A stretch of DNA of 64,000 bases from Streptomyces sp. NBC_01275 (GCF_026340655.1 NZ_JAPEOZ010000001.1:6696001-6760000); one strand, 5' to 3'. Counted from the first letter of the stretch, positions 16,405 to 25,605 are shown. The notes: generated from the sequence alone by a model not told the origin. Numbers and translations are program-made.

Positions 16405-19110
16405 ATGGACGAAAAACCCTCATCTTGTGAACCGACATGGGAACTCGTCATGGGGGCGGAATCCCGTGTCGACGCCGTCGGCAGGGAACTGATGAAGCGG
16501 GCCGGTCTCTGCGTCGACGGCCGGGTCGACGCCGCCTTCGTCGCCGGAATGGAGGAGATCGCCGCTGAGATCGACGCGGCCACCCGGGAATTCGAAACAC
16601 TCCTGGGGGAGTTGCTCGCAGACGAGGAATCCGGCACCGCGGCAGGGCTGCGGACGACAGCGCGCACGACGGGCGCCCGCAGACGTGCCGACGCCCGCGA
16701 ATGGGTGGCCCGTGCCTACGACTCCCTGGGGAATCCCACGGAGGCGGTACGGCGCTACGAGCTCGCCGAGAAACTGTATGCGCGGCTCGGGGACGAGACA
16801 GCCGTGCAGCGCTGCCGCGACGCAGCCGCCCGGACGCGGCTGTACAGCAGCGGCAACGTCGACGCCGAGATCCGGCGCCTGACCCCCGGGACGGAAGAGG
16901 CCGCCCGGACCGGAGACATGGACGCCCTCGGCAGGCTCGTCCAGCTCGGCCAGCTCTATGTACGCGGAGGCGACGTCGCCGAAGCGCGGCGGATCTTCGA
17001 GGTCGCCGCAGCGGCGCTGGACGCAGCCGTCGATCGAGAGGCGTCCGCGGAAGAGGCCCTCGAGGAGTTCGTCGGCACGGCCGCCGGGGACGGCTCGGCG
17101 ACCTCGGAGGGACTCGAAAGGGTTTTTGACCGCGCGCGGCTGGCTGTGCGGATCAGCACACTCCGGCAGACCCTGAACATCGCCCGCGCCCAGATCGCGG
17201 ACGATCCGCGAGAAGCGCGACGGCATACGGAAGCGGCCCGCGCCGAGTGGAGCGTGAGCGGTTTCGACACCTCCATCCTCGGCGAATTCGCCTCCTATCA
17301 TGATCAGATCGCCGGTTCGTCGGCGGCCGTCGGCGAGTTCGCCGCCTCACTGGCACGGATCGACGGCGAGCTGCACACCCTGCCGACGGACGCGGTCCTC
17401 GTCCGCCTCGGCGCGTTGCGGGCGCGGGCTCGCGAACTCGGCGTGGTGAGGTTCGAGGCGGCGGTGGGCAGGCGACAGGGCGACCTGCTGCTGCGTACCG
17501 GCCGGCCGCTCGACGCGCTCGCGGTGCTGCGGGAGGCGCTCGGTCTGCTGGACGACAGGAGTCGGCACGATCTCCAGCCCGTACTCCTGGCCAGGATCGC
17601 GGCGTGCCACGCGGCCGTCGGCGACTGGCCCGGTGTGTCGCAGGCGGCGTCCCGGGGGATCGCCCTGGTGGAGGCTCACCGCTACGACGTCAGCGGTACC
17701 TACATGAAGGATTTCTACCTCAAGGACCGCATCGATCTGTACCGGCTCCTGGTGGAGGCCGCGTACTACGCCAAGGACGCCGAACGCGTCTTCCGCGCCG
17801 CGGAGCTCTCGAAGGCGCGACGGCTGGCGAGCGCCGCCACCCGACCGGAGCCCGAGCGGATCGGGCAGATCACCGAGCTGGGCCGACTGATCCACGAGAG
17901 CGCACCGGGCTCCACCGAGCGGGCCGAACTGACCCTGCACCGACGTCTGCTGTGGGACTACGTCCTCGCGGGCGGCGACCACGGGGACACGAGGCCCGTG
18001 CCGACGCTCAGCGCCGTCCAGCAGGCCCTGCGCCCGGACGAAGCCGTTCTCTACCACTACTGGCTCGACGACAGCCGGCTGATCGTCGCCCTCATCCGAC
18101 GCGAACGGAAGGTCATCGGGCTGCGCACCCTGCCACCGGGGTCCCGCGAGGAGCTGGACAGACTGGTGAGGCTGATCCGGCCGACGGGGAACGAACGCGT
18201 CAGGGTCGACATCGACGGCCCCCTGGCCGCGTCCGCGCAGTGGCTGCTCCCCGCCGACCAGGAGGTGCTGGCGGGCTGCACCAGGCTCTACGTCAGCCCG
18301 CACGGCATCCTGCACAGCCTGCCGATCCATGCCCTGCCCTGGGGCGAGGGGATCCTGCTCGACGCGGTCTCCGTCACCTATCTGCCGAACCTCTCCGGCC
18401 TGGTGGAGGACGAGGTGCAGGCCCCCGGCCCGGGCACCGTCGTCGCCGGCATCGGCCGTTTCGCCGACCCCAGCCTCGCGCCACGCGAGAGGCTGGCCGA
18501 CGCAGCCCGTGAGATCGGGGACCTGCACCGGGCCGCCGGGCGGCCGGTCGAGGAGTTCACCGACGAGAAGGCCACCAAGAGATCCCTGCTCGAGCTCAAG
18601 GAGGTCGGCGGAGCCCTCCGGTCCGCCGGGTGCGTATCCCTTCTGACGCACGGCGCCAGCGTCGACGCCGAGACCCCGATGGAGTCGATCCTGTGGCTGC
18701 ACGACTCGGCCCTGGACGGGCTGGAGATCTCCCTGTGGCCCCTGGCCGGGGCGTTGGTGACGCTCACCGCCTGCTGCTCCGGCCAGCGGGCGATCACCAT
18801 GGCGGACGAGCAGGCACTGCCGGGCGACGAGGTGTTCGGGCTGCAGGCGGCCCTCTTCGCCGCCGGCGCCTCCGCCGTACTGGGCGCTCTCTGGCCGATC
18901 AGGAGCAAGGAGTGCGTCAAGATCAGCACACTCTTCCACAAGGCGCTGGTCATCGACGGGCAGGCCCCTGACCAGGCGCTCCGCACAGCGATTCGCGAGT
19001 TCCGGCGGACGGCAGGCCTTCTGCAACGGCCCGCCGCCGTCTGGGCGCCCCTGTTCCTCGTCTCCCGCGGCCGTCCCAGGCCGCTCGGCCCCGGGATTGC
19101 GCATGTCTGA
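16405..19110 (+). CDS. TPR-CHAT caspase-like protease
   Basis: A 901-aa cytoplasmic protein. Residues 1-560 are alpha-helical and TPR-like (for example AYDSLGNPTEAVRRYELAEK). A CHAT domain covers about 600-890. The caspase-type dyad is present: His749 in LLTHGAS and Cys790 in LTACCSG, followed by the typical GASAVLGALWPI strand. CHAT proteases cleave partner proteins in conflict and cell-death systems, though some regulate other processes. ATG at 16405, with GGGGGA about 10 bases before. The stop overlaps the next start by 8 bp, so the small partner is cotranslated. It is preceded by a long repeat-containing region. Confidence 0.88.
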   Translation: MDEKPSSCEPTWELVMGAESRVDAVGRELMKRAGLCVDGRVDAAFVAGMEEIAAEIDAATREFETLLGELLADEESGTAAGLRTTARTTGARRRADAREWVARAYDSLGNPTEAVRRYELAEKLYARLGDETAVQRCRDAAARTRLYSSGNVDAEIRRLTPGTEEAARTGDMDALGRLVQLGQLYVRGGDVAEARRIFEVAAAALDAAVDREASAEEALEEFVGTAAGDGSATSEGLERVFDRARLAVRISTLRQTLNIARAQIADDPREARRHTEAARAEWSVSGFDTSILGEFASYHDQIAGSSAAVGEFAASLARIDGELHTLPTDAVLVRLGALRARARELGVVRFEAAVGRRQGDLLLRTGRPLDALAVLREALGLLDDRSRHDLQPVLLARIAACHAAVGDWPGVSQAASRGIALVEAHRYDVSGTYMKDFYLKDRIDLYRLLVEAAYYAKDAERVFRAAELSKARRLASAATRPEPERIGQITELGRLIHESAPGSTERAELTLHRRLLWDYVLAGGDHGDTRPVPTLSAVQQALRPDEAVLYHYWLDDSRLIVALIRRERKVIGLRTLPPGSREELDRLVRLIRPTGNERVRVDIDGPLAASAQWLLPADQEVLAGCTRLYVSPHGILHSLPIHALPWGEGILLDAVSVTYLPNLSGLVEDEVQAPGPGTVVAGIGRFADPSLAPRERLADAAREIGDLHRAAGRPVEEFTDEKATKRSLLELKEVGGALRSAGCVSLLTHGASVDAETPMESILWLHDSALDGLEISLWPLAGALVTLTACCSGQRAITMADEQALPGDEVFGLQAALFAAGASAVLGALWPIRSKECVKISTLFHKALVIDGQAPDQALRTAIREFRRTAGLLQRPAAVWAPLFLVSRGRPRPLGPGIAHV

Positions 19111-19513
19111 CGTCGTCTACGTACATCTGGATTTCGCCGACGAGGAGAGCGCCGTCGCCGGCGCCGCCCTGCTCCGCGACCGGCTCGCCACCGTGCCCGG
19201 AGTGGGCGAGGCCGCAGCCGAGGTCGACGACTATCTGATCGACGCCGAACAGGTGTTGATCGGCGTCACCGCGGCGATCCAGTTCGTTCAGCTCGCCGGC
19301 GACGGTGCCCAAAGCGTCACGAACCTGATCGGCTCTCTTCGTGAACTCGCCGCCGAACTCCGAGGGTTGAGGGGGATCAGCCGTGAGGTCGACGGCGAGT
19401 TCCGGCATCTCGACGACTTCCCCTTCGACGCTCTCGAAGACGAGCTCGCCGCTTCTGAAGACGAGCTCGCCGCTTCTGAAGAAGAGTTCGGCGCTGCCGA
19501 AGACGAGTCCTGA
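19103..19513 (+). CDS. Small CHAT-associated protein with acidic repeat tail
   Basis: A 136-aa protein starting at ATG 19103 inside the end of the CHAT gene. The first 95 residues alternate strands and helices (VVYVHLDFADEE, then IGVTAAIQFVQL) and resemble in layout the small effector-associated constant components that accompany NTPase and protease conflict systems; this is recall, not a demonstrated match. The tail consists of three 7-residue acidic units (EDELAAS, EDELAAS, EEEFGAA) from a 21-bp repeat. It is most likely the partner or regulator of the CHAT protease, and possibly its substrate. Confidence 0.7.
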   Translation: MSDVVYVHLDFADEESAVAGAALLRDRLATVPGVGEAAAEVDDYLIDAEQVLIGVTAAIQFVQLAGDGAQSVTNLIGSLRELAAELRGLRGISREVDGEFRHLDDFPFDALEDELAASEDELAASEEEFGAAEDES

Positions 19514-19528
19514 GCGGAGGCGGAGACG

Positions 19529-19855
19529 GTGGCCCATCCCGACGAAGCGGGTGACTCCCGCCTGCGGAACCTGCGCGACGCGCTGAGTCCCACCTCTGCG
19601 GCGACACCGGTGGAATCCGTCAGGTCCACGCGACTTCGCGCACCGGGCGTCGACCTCGGGGCGGCCGCCGAGGGACTGGGGCGCTGGTACGAGAGCCAGA
19701 ACATGACCGTGCAGACGATGCCGGTCGGCGGCGCCCGGGTGGTTCCCTCCTCGTGCCAGGATCAGATGCTCAGCCGGAGGCCGCCGCCCCCGAGGTCCGC
19801 ACTGATCGCCCTGCCGGTCCGCCGGACGACGTCGGCGAGCCGCTCCGGCCGGTGA
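19529..19855 (+). pseudogene. Probable truncated third gene of the CHAT operon
   Basis: A GTG at 19529 with GGAG upstream starts a frame of 108 codons. Residues 1-70 look coding: the segment GLGRWYESQNMTVQTMPVGG resembles the start of a module I know from other actinomycete effector-linked proteins, which normally continues with more than 100 further residues. Here the frame turns Arg/Pro-rich after residue 75 and overlaps the convergent IclR gene by 94 bp. This suggests a deletion joined the operon to the IclR locus. It may still make a short protein. Confidence 0.45.
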
Positions 19856-20571
19856 GCGGGGCCGGTCGCCGCGAACAGCGCGGCGACCGGAGCGCTGCTC
19901 ACGGAGTACAACGGGGCGGCCACACAGCACACCCCGGGCATCAGAATCCCCCGGTCGACCGCGACACCGCATTCCCGAATCGCCCGTGCCTCCCGTGGCC
20001 AGGCGGCGGGCATCGCGCTCGGCGGGAAGCGGTACTCCGGCGCTGCGGCGAGCACTTTGCCGGCGGCGGTGTACCAGGGCCAGGCCGACTGGTTCCGCGA
20101 AGCCGGGAACGTCACGGCCTCACCGGGCGTCCAGTCGAGCAGGAGCGTCCGGTCGTGACGCAGCACCGCGATCCCCACGGCCGCGCCCGTGGCCCCTGCC
20201 AGGCGGCGGGCGGGCTCGGCCGCCGTGGAACGCAGCCTCGGATGCGGCTGCCACCCGTTCCCGAGCTGGAACATCCGCGAGCCGATCCGGTACCCGTCCA
20301 CGAACCGTTCCACCGCGCCCAGGCCGGCCAGCTGTTCCAGCAGCCGGTACGCCGTGGCTTTGGGCAGTCCGCTCTCGGACGAAAGCCGGGTCAGCCCCGC
20401 ACCCCCGGTACGTTCCACCGCGGCCAGCAACTCGAAGGCTCCCTCCAGCACACTCCGTCCCCCGGCATGCGCCGAGGGACGAGCCGAGGTGGGAGCCGGC
20501 CCGTCTGCGCCCCCGCTCGCACCCGACTTGCCGCCGGTGCGCACACGTACAGAACTGCCGTTCTCTCGCAT
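19762..20571 (-). CDS. IclR-family transcriptional regulator
   Basis: A 269-aa protein. After a Gly/Ala-rich N-terminus of about 40 residues, the winged helix is at 40-100 (LTRLSSESGLPKATAYRLLE). The effector domain then follows (TAAGKVLAA, and CGVAVDRGILMPGVCCVAAP, the usual late signature). IclR proteins usually sense small acids or aromatics and act on neighbouring operons. ATG at 20571 with GGGG 4 bases upstream. It is divergent from the SARP gene with 185 bp between starts, so it may control that gene and itself. Confidence 0.88.
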   Translation of the reverse strand: MRENGSSVRVRTGGKSGASGGADGPAPTSARPSAHAGGRSVLEGAFELLAAVERTGGAGLTRLSSESGLPKATAYRLLEQLAGLGAVERFVDGYRIGSRMFQLGNGWQPHPRLRSTAAEPARRLAGATGAAVGIAVLRHDRTLLLDWTPGEAVTFPASRNQSAWPWYTAAGKVLAAAPEYRFPPSAMPAAWPREARAIRECGVAVDRGILMPGVCCVAAPLYSVSSAPVAALFAATGPAHRPERLADVVRRTGRAISADLGGGGLRLSI

Positions 20572-20659
20572 GGTTCCCCAAGCCCCCCGTGTGAGCGACG
20601 CGTTCGGTGGTCGGCCGCCGCGTACACCGCCATGGTGAGAGCCGGGTCTCGGCGAAAAT

Positions 20660-20699
20660 GTTGTCGATAGGTTGTCGTCCCCCGTCGACGGGGCTGTCG
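20660..20699 (+). promoter_or_regulatory. 11-bp-phased TGTCG repeats upstream of the SARP gene
   Basis: TGTCG occurs at 20662, 20673 and 20695, all on an 11-bp register; the first two lie in identical heptamers GTTGTCG separated by 4 bp. SARP activators are known to bind heptamer direct repeats spaced 11 or 22 bp. The site is 58-95 bp before the SARP start at 20757, so autoregulation is possible. Confidence 0.45.
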
Positions 20700-20756
20700 C
20701 TCGCCGTGCGGACGCGGGCAGACTCTGGCGAAGCGGGGGGATCGGGGAGGGGCGGC

Positions 20757-23612
20757 ATGCTGCAACTGCGATTGCTCGGGCCTGTCGAACTGGCCACGCC
20801 GGAGCGGGCGGCCGAGGTGGGGCCGCCGCAACGACGCGCCGTGCTCGCGGCGTTGGCCGTGGACGCGGGTCGGCCGGTGGGAGCCGACGTGGTGATCAGG
20901 CGGGTCTGGGGGACGACCCCGCCGCAAGGAGCCCGGCGCTCCGTCTATGCGCACATCGCCCGGATCCGTCGGATCTGCGAGCGGACGGGTGACGCGGCGG
21001 GCGAACGGCTCCGGCTGACGCGCCGGTCCGGCGGATACGTTCTGGAAGCCGGCTGGGAGCAGGTCGACGTGCACCGCTTCCGGCGCCTGGTCGACCAGGC
21101 GCGCGCGGCCCGGCTACCGGACCCTGCGCGGGCGTCCCTGCTGGGCGAGGCCCTCGGTCTGTGGCGCGGCGAGCCGCTGAGCGGACTGGACGGCCCGTGG
21201 GCGGAGCAGGTGCGGGAGGCCTGGCGCCGGGAGCAGACGGACGCGACCGTCGCTTGGGCCGGCGTCCAGGCGCGTCTGGGCGACCCCGCCGCGGCGATCG
21301 GCCCGCTCTCCGCGCTCCTCGGTGAACATCCGCTGGTGGAGCCACTGGCCGAGGCGTTGATGCGGGCACTGTACGCGGCCGGACGGGGCGCCGAGGCGCT
21401 GGAGTGCTACGCCTCCGTCCGACAACGGCTGGCGGAGGAACTCGGGACGGATCCCGGCACGGCGCTGCGCGAGGTCCACCAGACCATCCTGCGGGGACAG
21501 TCGCCGCAGCCGGCCGCGCCGGCACGTCCCGCGGCGCCGCCTCGCTCCGGTCCGCCGCGAGGCGTGGTCCCCGCGCAACTGCCCGTCGGGGTGCGAGGTT
21601 TCACCGGCCGGGAGGAGGAACTGTCCCGCCTGGACACGTTCCTCGAGACAGCGCGACTGTCGGCCCCCGTGGTGATCTCGGCCGTGTCGGGCACGGCCGG
21701 GGTCGGCAAGACCACGCTGGCCGTGCACTGGGGGCACCGGGTACGGAAGCACTTTCCCGACGGACAGCTCTATGTGAACCTGCGCGGCTTCGACCCGAGC
21801 GGATCGTTACGGGACCCGGCGGAGGCACTGCGCGGATTCCTGGACGCCTTCGGAGTGCCCCCGGCCAGGATCCCCGCAGGCCTGGAGGCACAGGCCGCCC
21901 TCTACCGGAGCCTGCTGGCCGACCGGCGCGTGCTGGTGGTCCTGGACAACGCCCTGGACGCCCAACAGGTACGGCCCCTGCTGCCCGGCGCGCCCGGCTG
22001 CCTCGCCCTGGTCACCAGCCGGAACCGGCTCACCAGTCTGGCCGCGGCCGAAGGCGCCCACCTGCTCGCCATCGACGTGCTCTCCCCCGACGAGGCCCGT
22101 GCCCTGCTGGCCGACCGGCTCGGCGCCCGCCGCACGGCCGCCGAGCCCGCCGCCGTCGCGGACATCGTGGCGCGGTGCGCGGGCCTGCCGCTGGCTCTGG
22201 CCGTCGTGGCCGCCCGCGCCGCCGCCCAGCCGCACATCCCGCTCGCCACGCTCGCCGACGAGCTGAGGGACACCGGCGACCGTCTGGACGCACTCGACGG
22301 CGGTGATCCCGCCACCCAGGTACGGGCCGTCTTCTCCTGGTCCTACGACGCTCTCAGCCCCGCCGCCGCCGGGCTCTTCCGGCTGCTCGGGCTGCATCCC
22401 GGACCGGATGTCTCGGCACCGGCCGCAGCGAGCCTCTCCGGTGTGCCGTCGGCGCGGGCCCGGGCGCTGCTGGTCGAACTGACCCGGACGCATCTGCTCG
22501 CTGAACCCGTACCGGGCCGGTACTCCTTCCACGATCTGCTCCGGGCCTACGCGGGGGAACTGGCCCGGTCCCAGGACGAGGAGGACGGCCGCCGTCACGC
22601 GACGCACCGCATGCTCGACCACTACCTGCACACCGCTCTGCGGGCCCAACGCCTCCTCGGGCCCCCGGCCGACCGGATTCTTCCCTCCCCGGCCCAGCCG
22701 CAGGTGGTCCCCGAGGAACCGGCCGGCCGCGAAGCCGCCATGGCCTGGTTCACCGCCGAACACCCCGTTCTGCTCGCCGCCGTTCAGCAGGCCTTCGACG
22801 TCGGCTTCGACTCACACGTCTGGCAGTTGGCAGCGGCGCTGACCACGTACCAGCAGCGAAGAGTGCTGTGGTCCGACTGGACCACAGCCCATACGGTCGC
22901 ACTGGCCGCGGCCCGCCGGCTGGCCGACCCGGCGGCGCGGGCATGCGCCCGCCGCAACCTCGGCAACGCCGCCTCGGCCCTCGGCCGCCAGGACGAGGCC
23001 CGCGCTCACCTCGAATGCGCGGCGGAGCTGTACCGGGGGCTCGGCGATCCAGGGGGAGAAGCGCACACCCGTCTCGCACTCGGGCGGGTCTCGATACGGC
23101 AGGGGCGTCGCGCCGAGGGGCTGGACCACTCACTGCGGGCGGTGGAACTGTTCGATGCCGCGGGCGACCGCGCCTGGCAGGCCCTGGCCCTCAACAACGT
23201 CGGCTGGGACCACGCGAAGCTGGGCCACTACCAGAAGGCCATCGTCCACGGCAGGCAGGCGCTCGCCCTGGTGGAGCAGACCGGCCATACCTCCGGCGAG
23301 GCTCACACCTGGGACACCCTCGGGTACGCCCATCATCATCTCGGCCAGTACGACGAGGCCGCCGCCTGTTACCGACAAGCCGCCGCGCTCTTCCGCGACC
23401 TGGGAGACCGTTACTACGAGGCGGACATCCTCGCCCACCTCGGTGACACCCACCACGCAGCCCGCAACGCCGACGCCGCCCGCGACGCCTGGACCCGGTC
23501 CCTGACGCTCTTCGAGGAGCTTGACCACCCCGACACCGAGGCGCTGCGCGCCAGGCTCCTGCATCACCTCGGCAAGGACCCGGCCGACACGGTGCTCCCG
23601 GAACGCGCCTGA
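20757..23612 (+). CDS. AfsR-like SARP transcriptional activator (SARP-NB-ARC-TPR)
   Basis: A 951-aa regulator. ATG at 20757 is chosen for the GGGGAGG just upstream and the canonical SARP beginning MLQLRLLGPVEL. The OmpR-type DNA-binding domain spans residues 1-95 and the BTAD helical domain 100-245. An NB-ARC ATPase is near 275-560, with Walker A GTAGVGKTT and Walker B RVLVVLDNALD. TPR repeats fill 700-930 (ALNNVGWDHAKLGHYQKAIV). AfsR-type proteins integrate signals and switch on secondary metabolism or secreted-product genes. Two secreted-protein genes follow, and phased repeats lie before one of them. Confidence 0.92.
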   Translation: MLQLRLLGPVELATPERAAEVGPPQRRAVLAALAVDAGRPVGADVVIRRVWGTTPPQGARRSVYAHIARIRRICERTGDAAGERLRLTRRSGGYVLEAGWEQVDVHRFRRLVDQARAARLPDPARASLLGEALGLWRGEPLSGLDGPWAEQVREAWRREQTDATVAWAGVQARLGDPAAAIGPLSALLGEHPLVEPLAEALMRALYAAGRGAEALECYASVRQRLAEELGTDPGTALREVHQTILRGQSPQPAAPARPAAPPRSGPPRGVVPAQLPVGVRGFTGREEELSRLDTFLETARLSAPVVISAVSGTAGVGKTTLAVHWGHRVRKHFPDGQLYVNLRGFDPSGSLRDPAEALRGFLDAFGVPPARIPAGLEAQAALYRSLLADRRVLVVLDNALDAQQVRPLLPGAPGCLALVTSRNRLTSLAAAEGAHLLAIDVLSPDEARALLADRLGARRTAAEPAAVADIVARCAGLPLALAVVAARAAAQPHIPLATLADELRDTGDRLDALDGGDPATQVRAVFSWSYDALSPAAAGLFRLLGLHPGPDVSAPAAASLSGVPSARARALLVELTRTHLLAEPVPGRYSFHDLLRAYAGELARSQDEEDGRRHATHRMLDHYLHTALRAQRLLGPPADRILPSPAQPQVVPEEPAGREAAMAWFTAEHPVLLAAVQQAFDVGFDSHVWQLAAALTTYQQRRVLWSDWTTAHTVALAAARRLADPAARACARRNLGNAASALGRQDEARAHLECAAELYRGLGDPGGEAHTRLALGRVSIRQGRRAEGLDHSLRAVELFDAAGDRAWQALALNNVGWDHAKLGHYQKAIVHGRQALALVEQTGHTSGEAHTWDTLGYAHHHLGQYDEAAACYRQAAALFRDLGDRYYEADILAHLGDTHHAARNADAARDAWTRSLTLFEELDHPDTEALRARLLHHLGKDPADTVLPERA

Positions 23613-23730
23613 CCGGGCCGCCGATGCGAGGAGCAGGGACTGGTGCGGGCTCGTCCTGGGCGGTTGCGGGCCGCGGTGGCCGTCGGGGCGCGGGAGCCGG
23701 CCCGCACCCCGACGGCCGATCGGCCGTCGA

Positions 23731-24318
23731 TCAGGAGACGACGATGCGCACCCAGGCGTTCACGGAGTTCAGGCACTGGTTCCCGGTGCCGTTGTCGTGC
23801 GCGGTGTAGCCGTTGTCGGAGTAACCGTCGTCCTCGTAGCCCAGTTTCAGGCTTCCGCCGCGGCCGCCGACCACATACGGCCGTCCGACCACGTTCACCA
23901 GCCGTTGCAGTTCGCCCGTCGCCCCCGGAACGGTGATCAGGCCGTGGTAGAGGTCGCTGTCCGAGGCCGGATCGACGTACCGCTTCCAGGTCAGCCCTTG
24001 ACCTCCGGTCTGCACACAGCCTCCCGCGGTCACCGTGACGTGGTCGCCCGGAAGGAACGAGAAGGGGTACGTCATCTCGTGCTGGGTCACGACCGGCTCG
24101 CTGATCGTGCAGTCGATGGGCAGTGTCGTGCCCGAGCAGCCGGGGCTGTACTTCACGGCCGCCGCCGACAGCGCCGCGGGCACCCGCCTGACATTGCGAT
24201 CGACGGACGACCCGTGGTGCGAGGTCTGAGCCGTGGCCGAGGCGGTGGGAGCCGTGCTCGCCGCGGCTCCCGCGGTCAGGGCGGCAACGGCGATGACGGT
24301 CATCATGCGCTTTCTCAT
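23731..24318 (-). CDS. Secreted beta-rich protein, lectin-like C-terminus
   Basis: A 195-aa exported protein. The signal peptide (residues 1-29) ends at about ASATAQ. The mature part has four cysteines in two close pairs and a C-terminal block with GYEDDGYSDNGYTAHDNGTG, rich in Asp, Asn and Gly and likely to bind calcium. LYHGLITVPG and WVRIVV suggest beta strands, and the overall pattern recalls small carbohydrate-binding domains, though no family is certain. ATG at 24318 with AGGAG upstream. About 100 bp upstream on its own strand lie three 11-bp repeats that may bind the SARP. Confidence 0.75.
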   Translation of the reverse strand: MRKRMMTVIAVAALTAGAAASTAPTASATAQTSHHGSSVDRNVRRVPAALSAAAVKYSPGCSGTTLPIDCTISEPVVTQHEMTYPFSFLPGDHVTVTAGGCVQTGGQGLTWKRYVDPASDSDLYHGLITVPGATGELQRLVNVVGRPYVVGGRGGSLKLGYEDDGYSDNGYTAHDNGTGNQCLNSVNAWVRIVVS

Positions 24319-24419
24319 GCTGGATCACTCCTAGAAGAAGGGGAATCTCGCCGGTGAGAAGTCCGATCGGCCTGGATCTCGCCCAGCCTGGCGAAGGCCG
24401 TCCACAGTCCGTTTGCGTC

Positions 24420-24452
24420 GCGTCGACACCGCGTCGACATCGCGTCGACACC
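24420..24452 (-). promoter_or_regulatory. Three 11-bp direct repeats, candidate SARP operator
   Basis: GCGTCGACACC, GCGTCGACATC and GCGTCGACACC are contiguous. Read on the minus strand this gives TCGACGC heptamers separated by 4 bp, the geometry of SARP binding sites (TCGAGXX-type heptamers, 11-bp period). It lies 102-134 bp before the start of the secreted-protein gene at 24318. Confidence 0.5.
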
Positions 24453-24478
24453 CCGGACCGAGTACGGCAGCGGATCCG

Positions 24479-25171
24479 TCACTGGCACTGCCGAGGCGGC
24501 GTGGGCTTCCTCCCGATCGTGACCGACACCGAGGACCCCTGCACCAGAGGGGTGCCCGCAGCAGGGTTCTGCCCGCTCACCCTGTTGACGTTGTCGCAGT
24601 CGACGACGCTGCCGACACCGCCGAGCACGTATCCCGCGTTCGACAGCTCCTGGCGGGCCTGTGCCTGGGTGTCGCCCACCAGGTCCGGTACGACGGTGAC
24701 GCCGGTGACCGAGGCTGTGACGGATGCCAGGTGCCTGGAGAACCCGGTGTCCGACGACAGGTCGAGCACGGTCACGTCCCAGGCGGCGGTGCCGGTGAAG
24801 CCGATGAACACCGACCGGGAACCGCCGCCGACCGGGAAGATCTCCGCCGACGGGTTGAAGCCCGGCCCGCTGATCTGCAGCGCGTTCTCGGAGAAGCAGT
24901 TCACGCCGTCGGCGCTCCACTGCACCTGGGCGTTCTGCCCGAACACCACCGGTGACGGCGAGACCGAGATCGAGGCGGTCGCGGTGAGCGCGCAGTTCAG
25001 CCCCGGGTCGTCCGCGTAGGCGGGTGTCACGGCGAAGGCGGTTGCCAGCAGCGCCGCCCCCACGAGCACCGCGGCCTTGGGCGAACGTGCCCACCGGCCC
25101 GCCCGCTTCCGGATCCCGGCGGCCGTCCTCCCGAGGATCCGTCGGCGTGCCGGATGCGGTGGTTGTCGCAT
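24479..25171 (-). CDS. Secreted PASTA-domain protein
   Basis: A 230-aa exported protein. A long basic N-terminus with twin arginines precedes the hydrophobic segment AAVLVGAALLATAFAV and a cleavage site near AYADD, so Sec or Tat export. Residues 55-155 form a beta-rich domain of unknown family. A single C-terminal PASTA domain (VVPDLVGDTQAQARQELSNA, with GQNPAAGTPLVQGS) fills 160-225. PASTA domains bind muropeptides or act as spacers. ATG at 25171 with GGGGGA upstream. It is followed by the next secreted-protein gene on the same strand. Confidence 0.82.
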   Translation of the reverse strand: MRQPPHPARRRILGRTAAGIRKRAGRWARSPKAAVLVGAALLATAFAVTPAYADDPGLNCALTATASISVSPSPVVFGQNAQVQWSADGVNCFSENALQISGPGFNPSAEIFPVGGGSRSVFIGFTGTAAWDVTVLDLSSDTGFSRHLASVTASVTGVTVVPDLVGDTQAQARQELSNAGYVLGGVGSVVDCDNVNRVSGQNPAAGTPLVQGSSVSVTIGRKPTPPRQCQ

Positions 25172-25391
25172 GGTTCCCCCTGTCGTCTGCGCCCCTTGGG
25201 GCGGCGGATGTCGTGAAAGGCCCCGGACGGGGCCGTCAACGACCGGTGGACAGTGTGCTGATGGGGGGAGCGGCCTGTCGCTCGCCGGTCCGCTCAGCGA
25301 AACCACGACGCCGCGGTCCGCTCGCGGCAGGCCCACGGTGAGATCTCCGCCGCAGAACCGGCCACACGGTCGAGGCGGACCGCGCCCGACC

Positions 25392-25486
25392 GCGCTGAAA
25401 GTGAGGAACGTGCTGGGCAGGGCCCACGTCATCAGCACTCGATGATGTTCACCGCGAGCCCGCCCCGGGCCGTCTCCTTGTACTTG
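25392..25486. repeat. attL-like copy of the sdaA 3' end (95 bp)
   Basis: Matches 28715-28809 at a constant offset of 3323 bp without gaps, with 10 mismatches in 95. A 33-bp block (25426-25458) is identical. The mismatches inside the coding part fall every third base and are synonymous, so both copies encode [14 protein letters not shown] and stop. This is the expected footprint of an integrative element that replaces the end of its target gene. Confidence 0.85.
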
Positions 25487-25565
25487 TCGTTCATGCTGAC
25501 GCCTGAGGCCATCATCCCCTTGACCTGCGGATTCGGGATCAGTTTCTTGATCCGTCCGGTCAGTA

Positions 25566-25581
25566 GGGACTTCTCAGGGAC
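25566..25581. repeat. Arm-type 16-bp direct repeat, left copy
   Basis: GGGACTTCTCAGGGAC recurs at 28667-28682 with one base changed. Both copies lie inside the element and close to the att repeats, as integrase arm-binding sites do. Confidence 0.6.
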
Positions 25582-25605
25582 AATCCGCGGTTGATCTTGC
25601 TCCAG

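Noticed and set aside
17347..19104. 585-codon frame antisense to the CHAT gene
   Set aside because: The CHAT frame has catalytic motifs; the antisense product has none.
24420..24452. Member of the TGTCGACA regulon of the catabolic island
   Set aside because: The core resembles it, but here the units are direct repeats at 11 bp rather than isolated palindromes, and it lies beside the SARP gene.
25392..25486. Recent simple duplication of the sdaA end
   Set aside because: About 89 percent identity with synonymous changes, plus a neighbouring integrase remnant and arm-type repeats, fits an element-carried gene end better.
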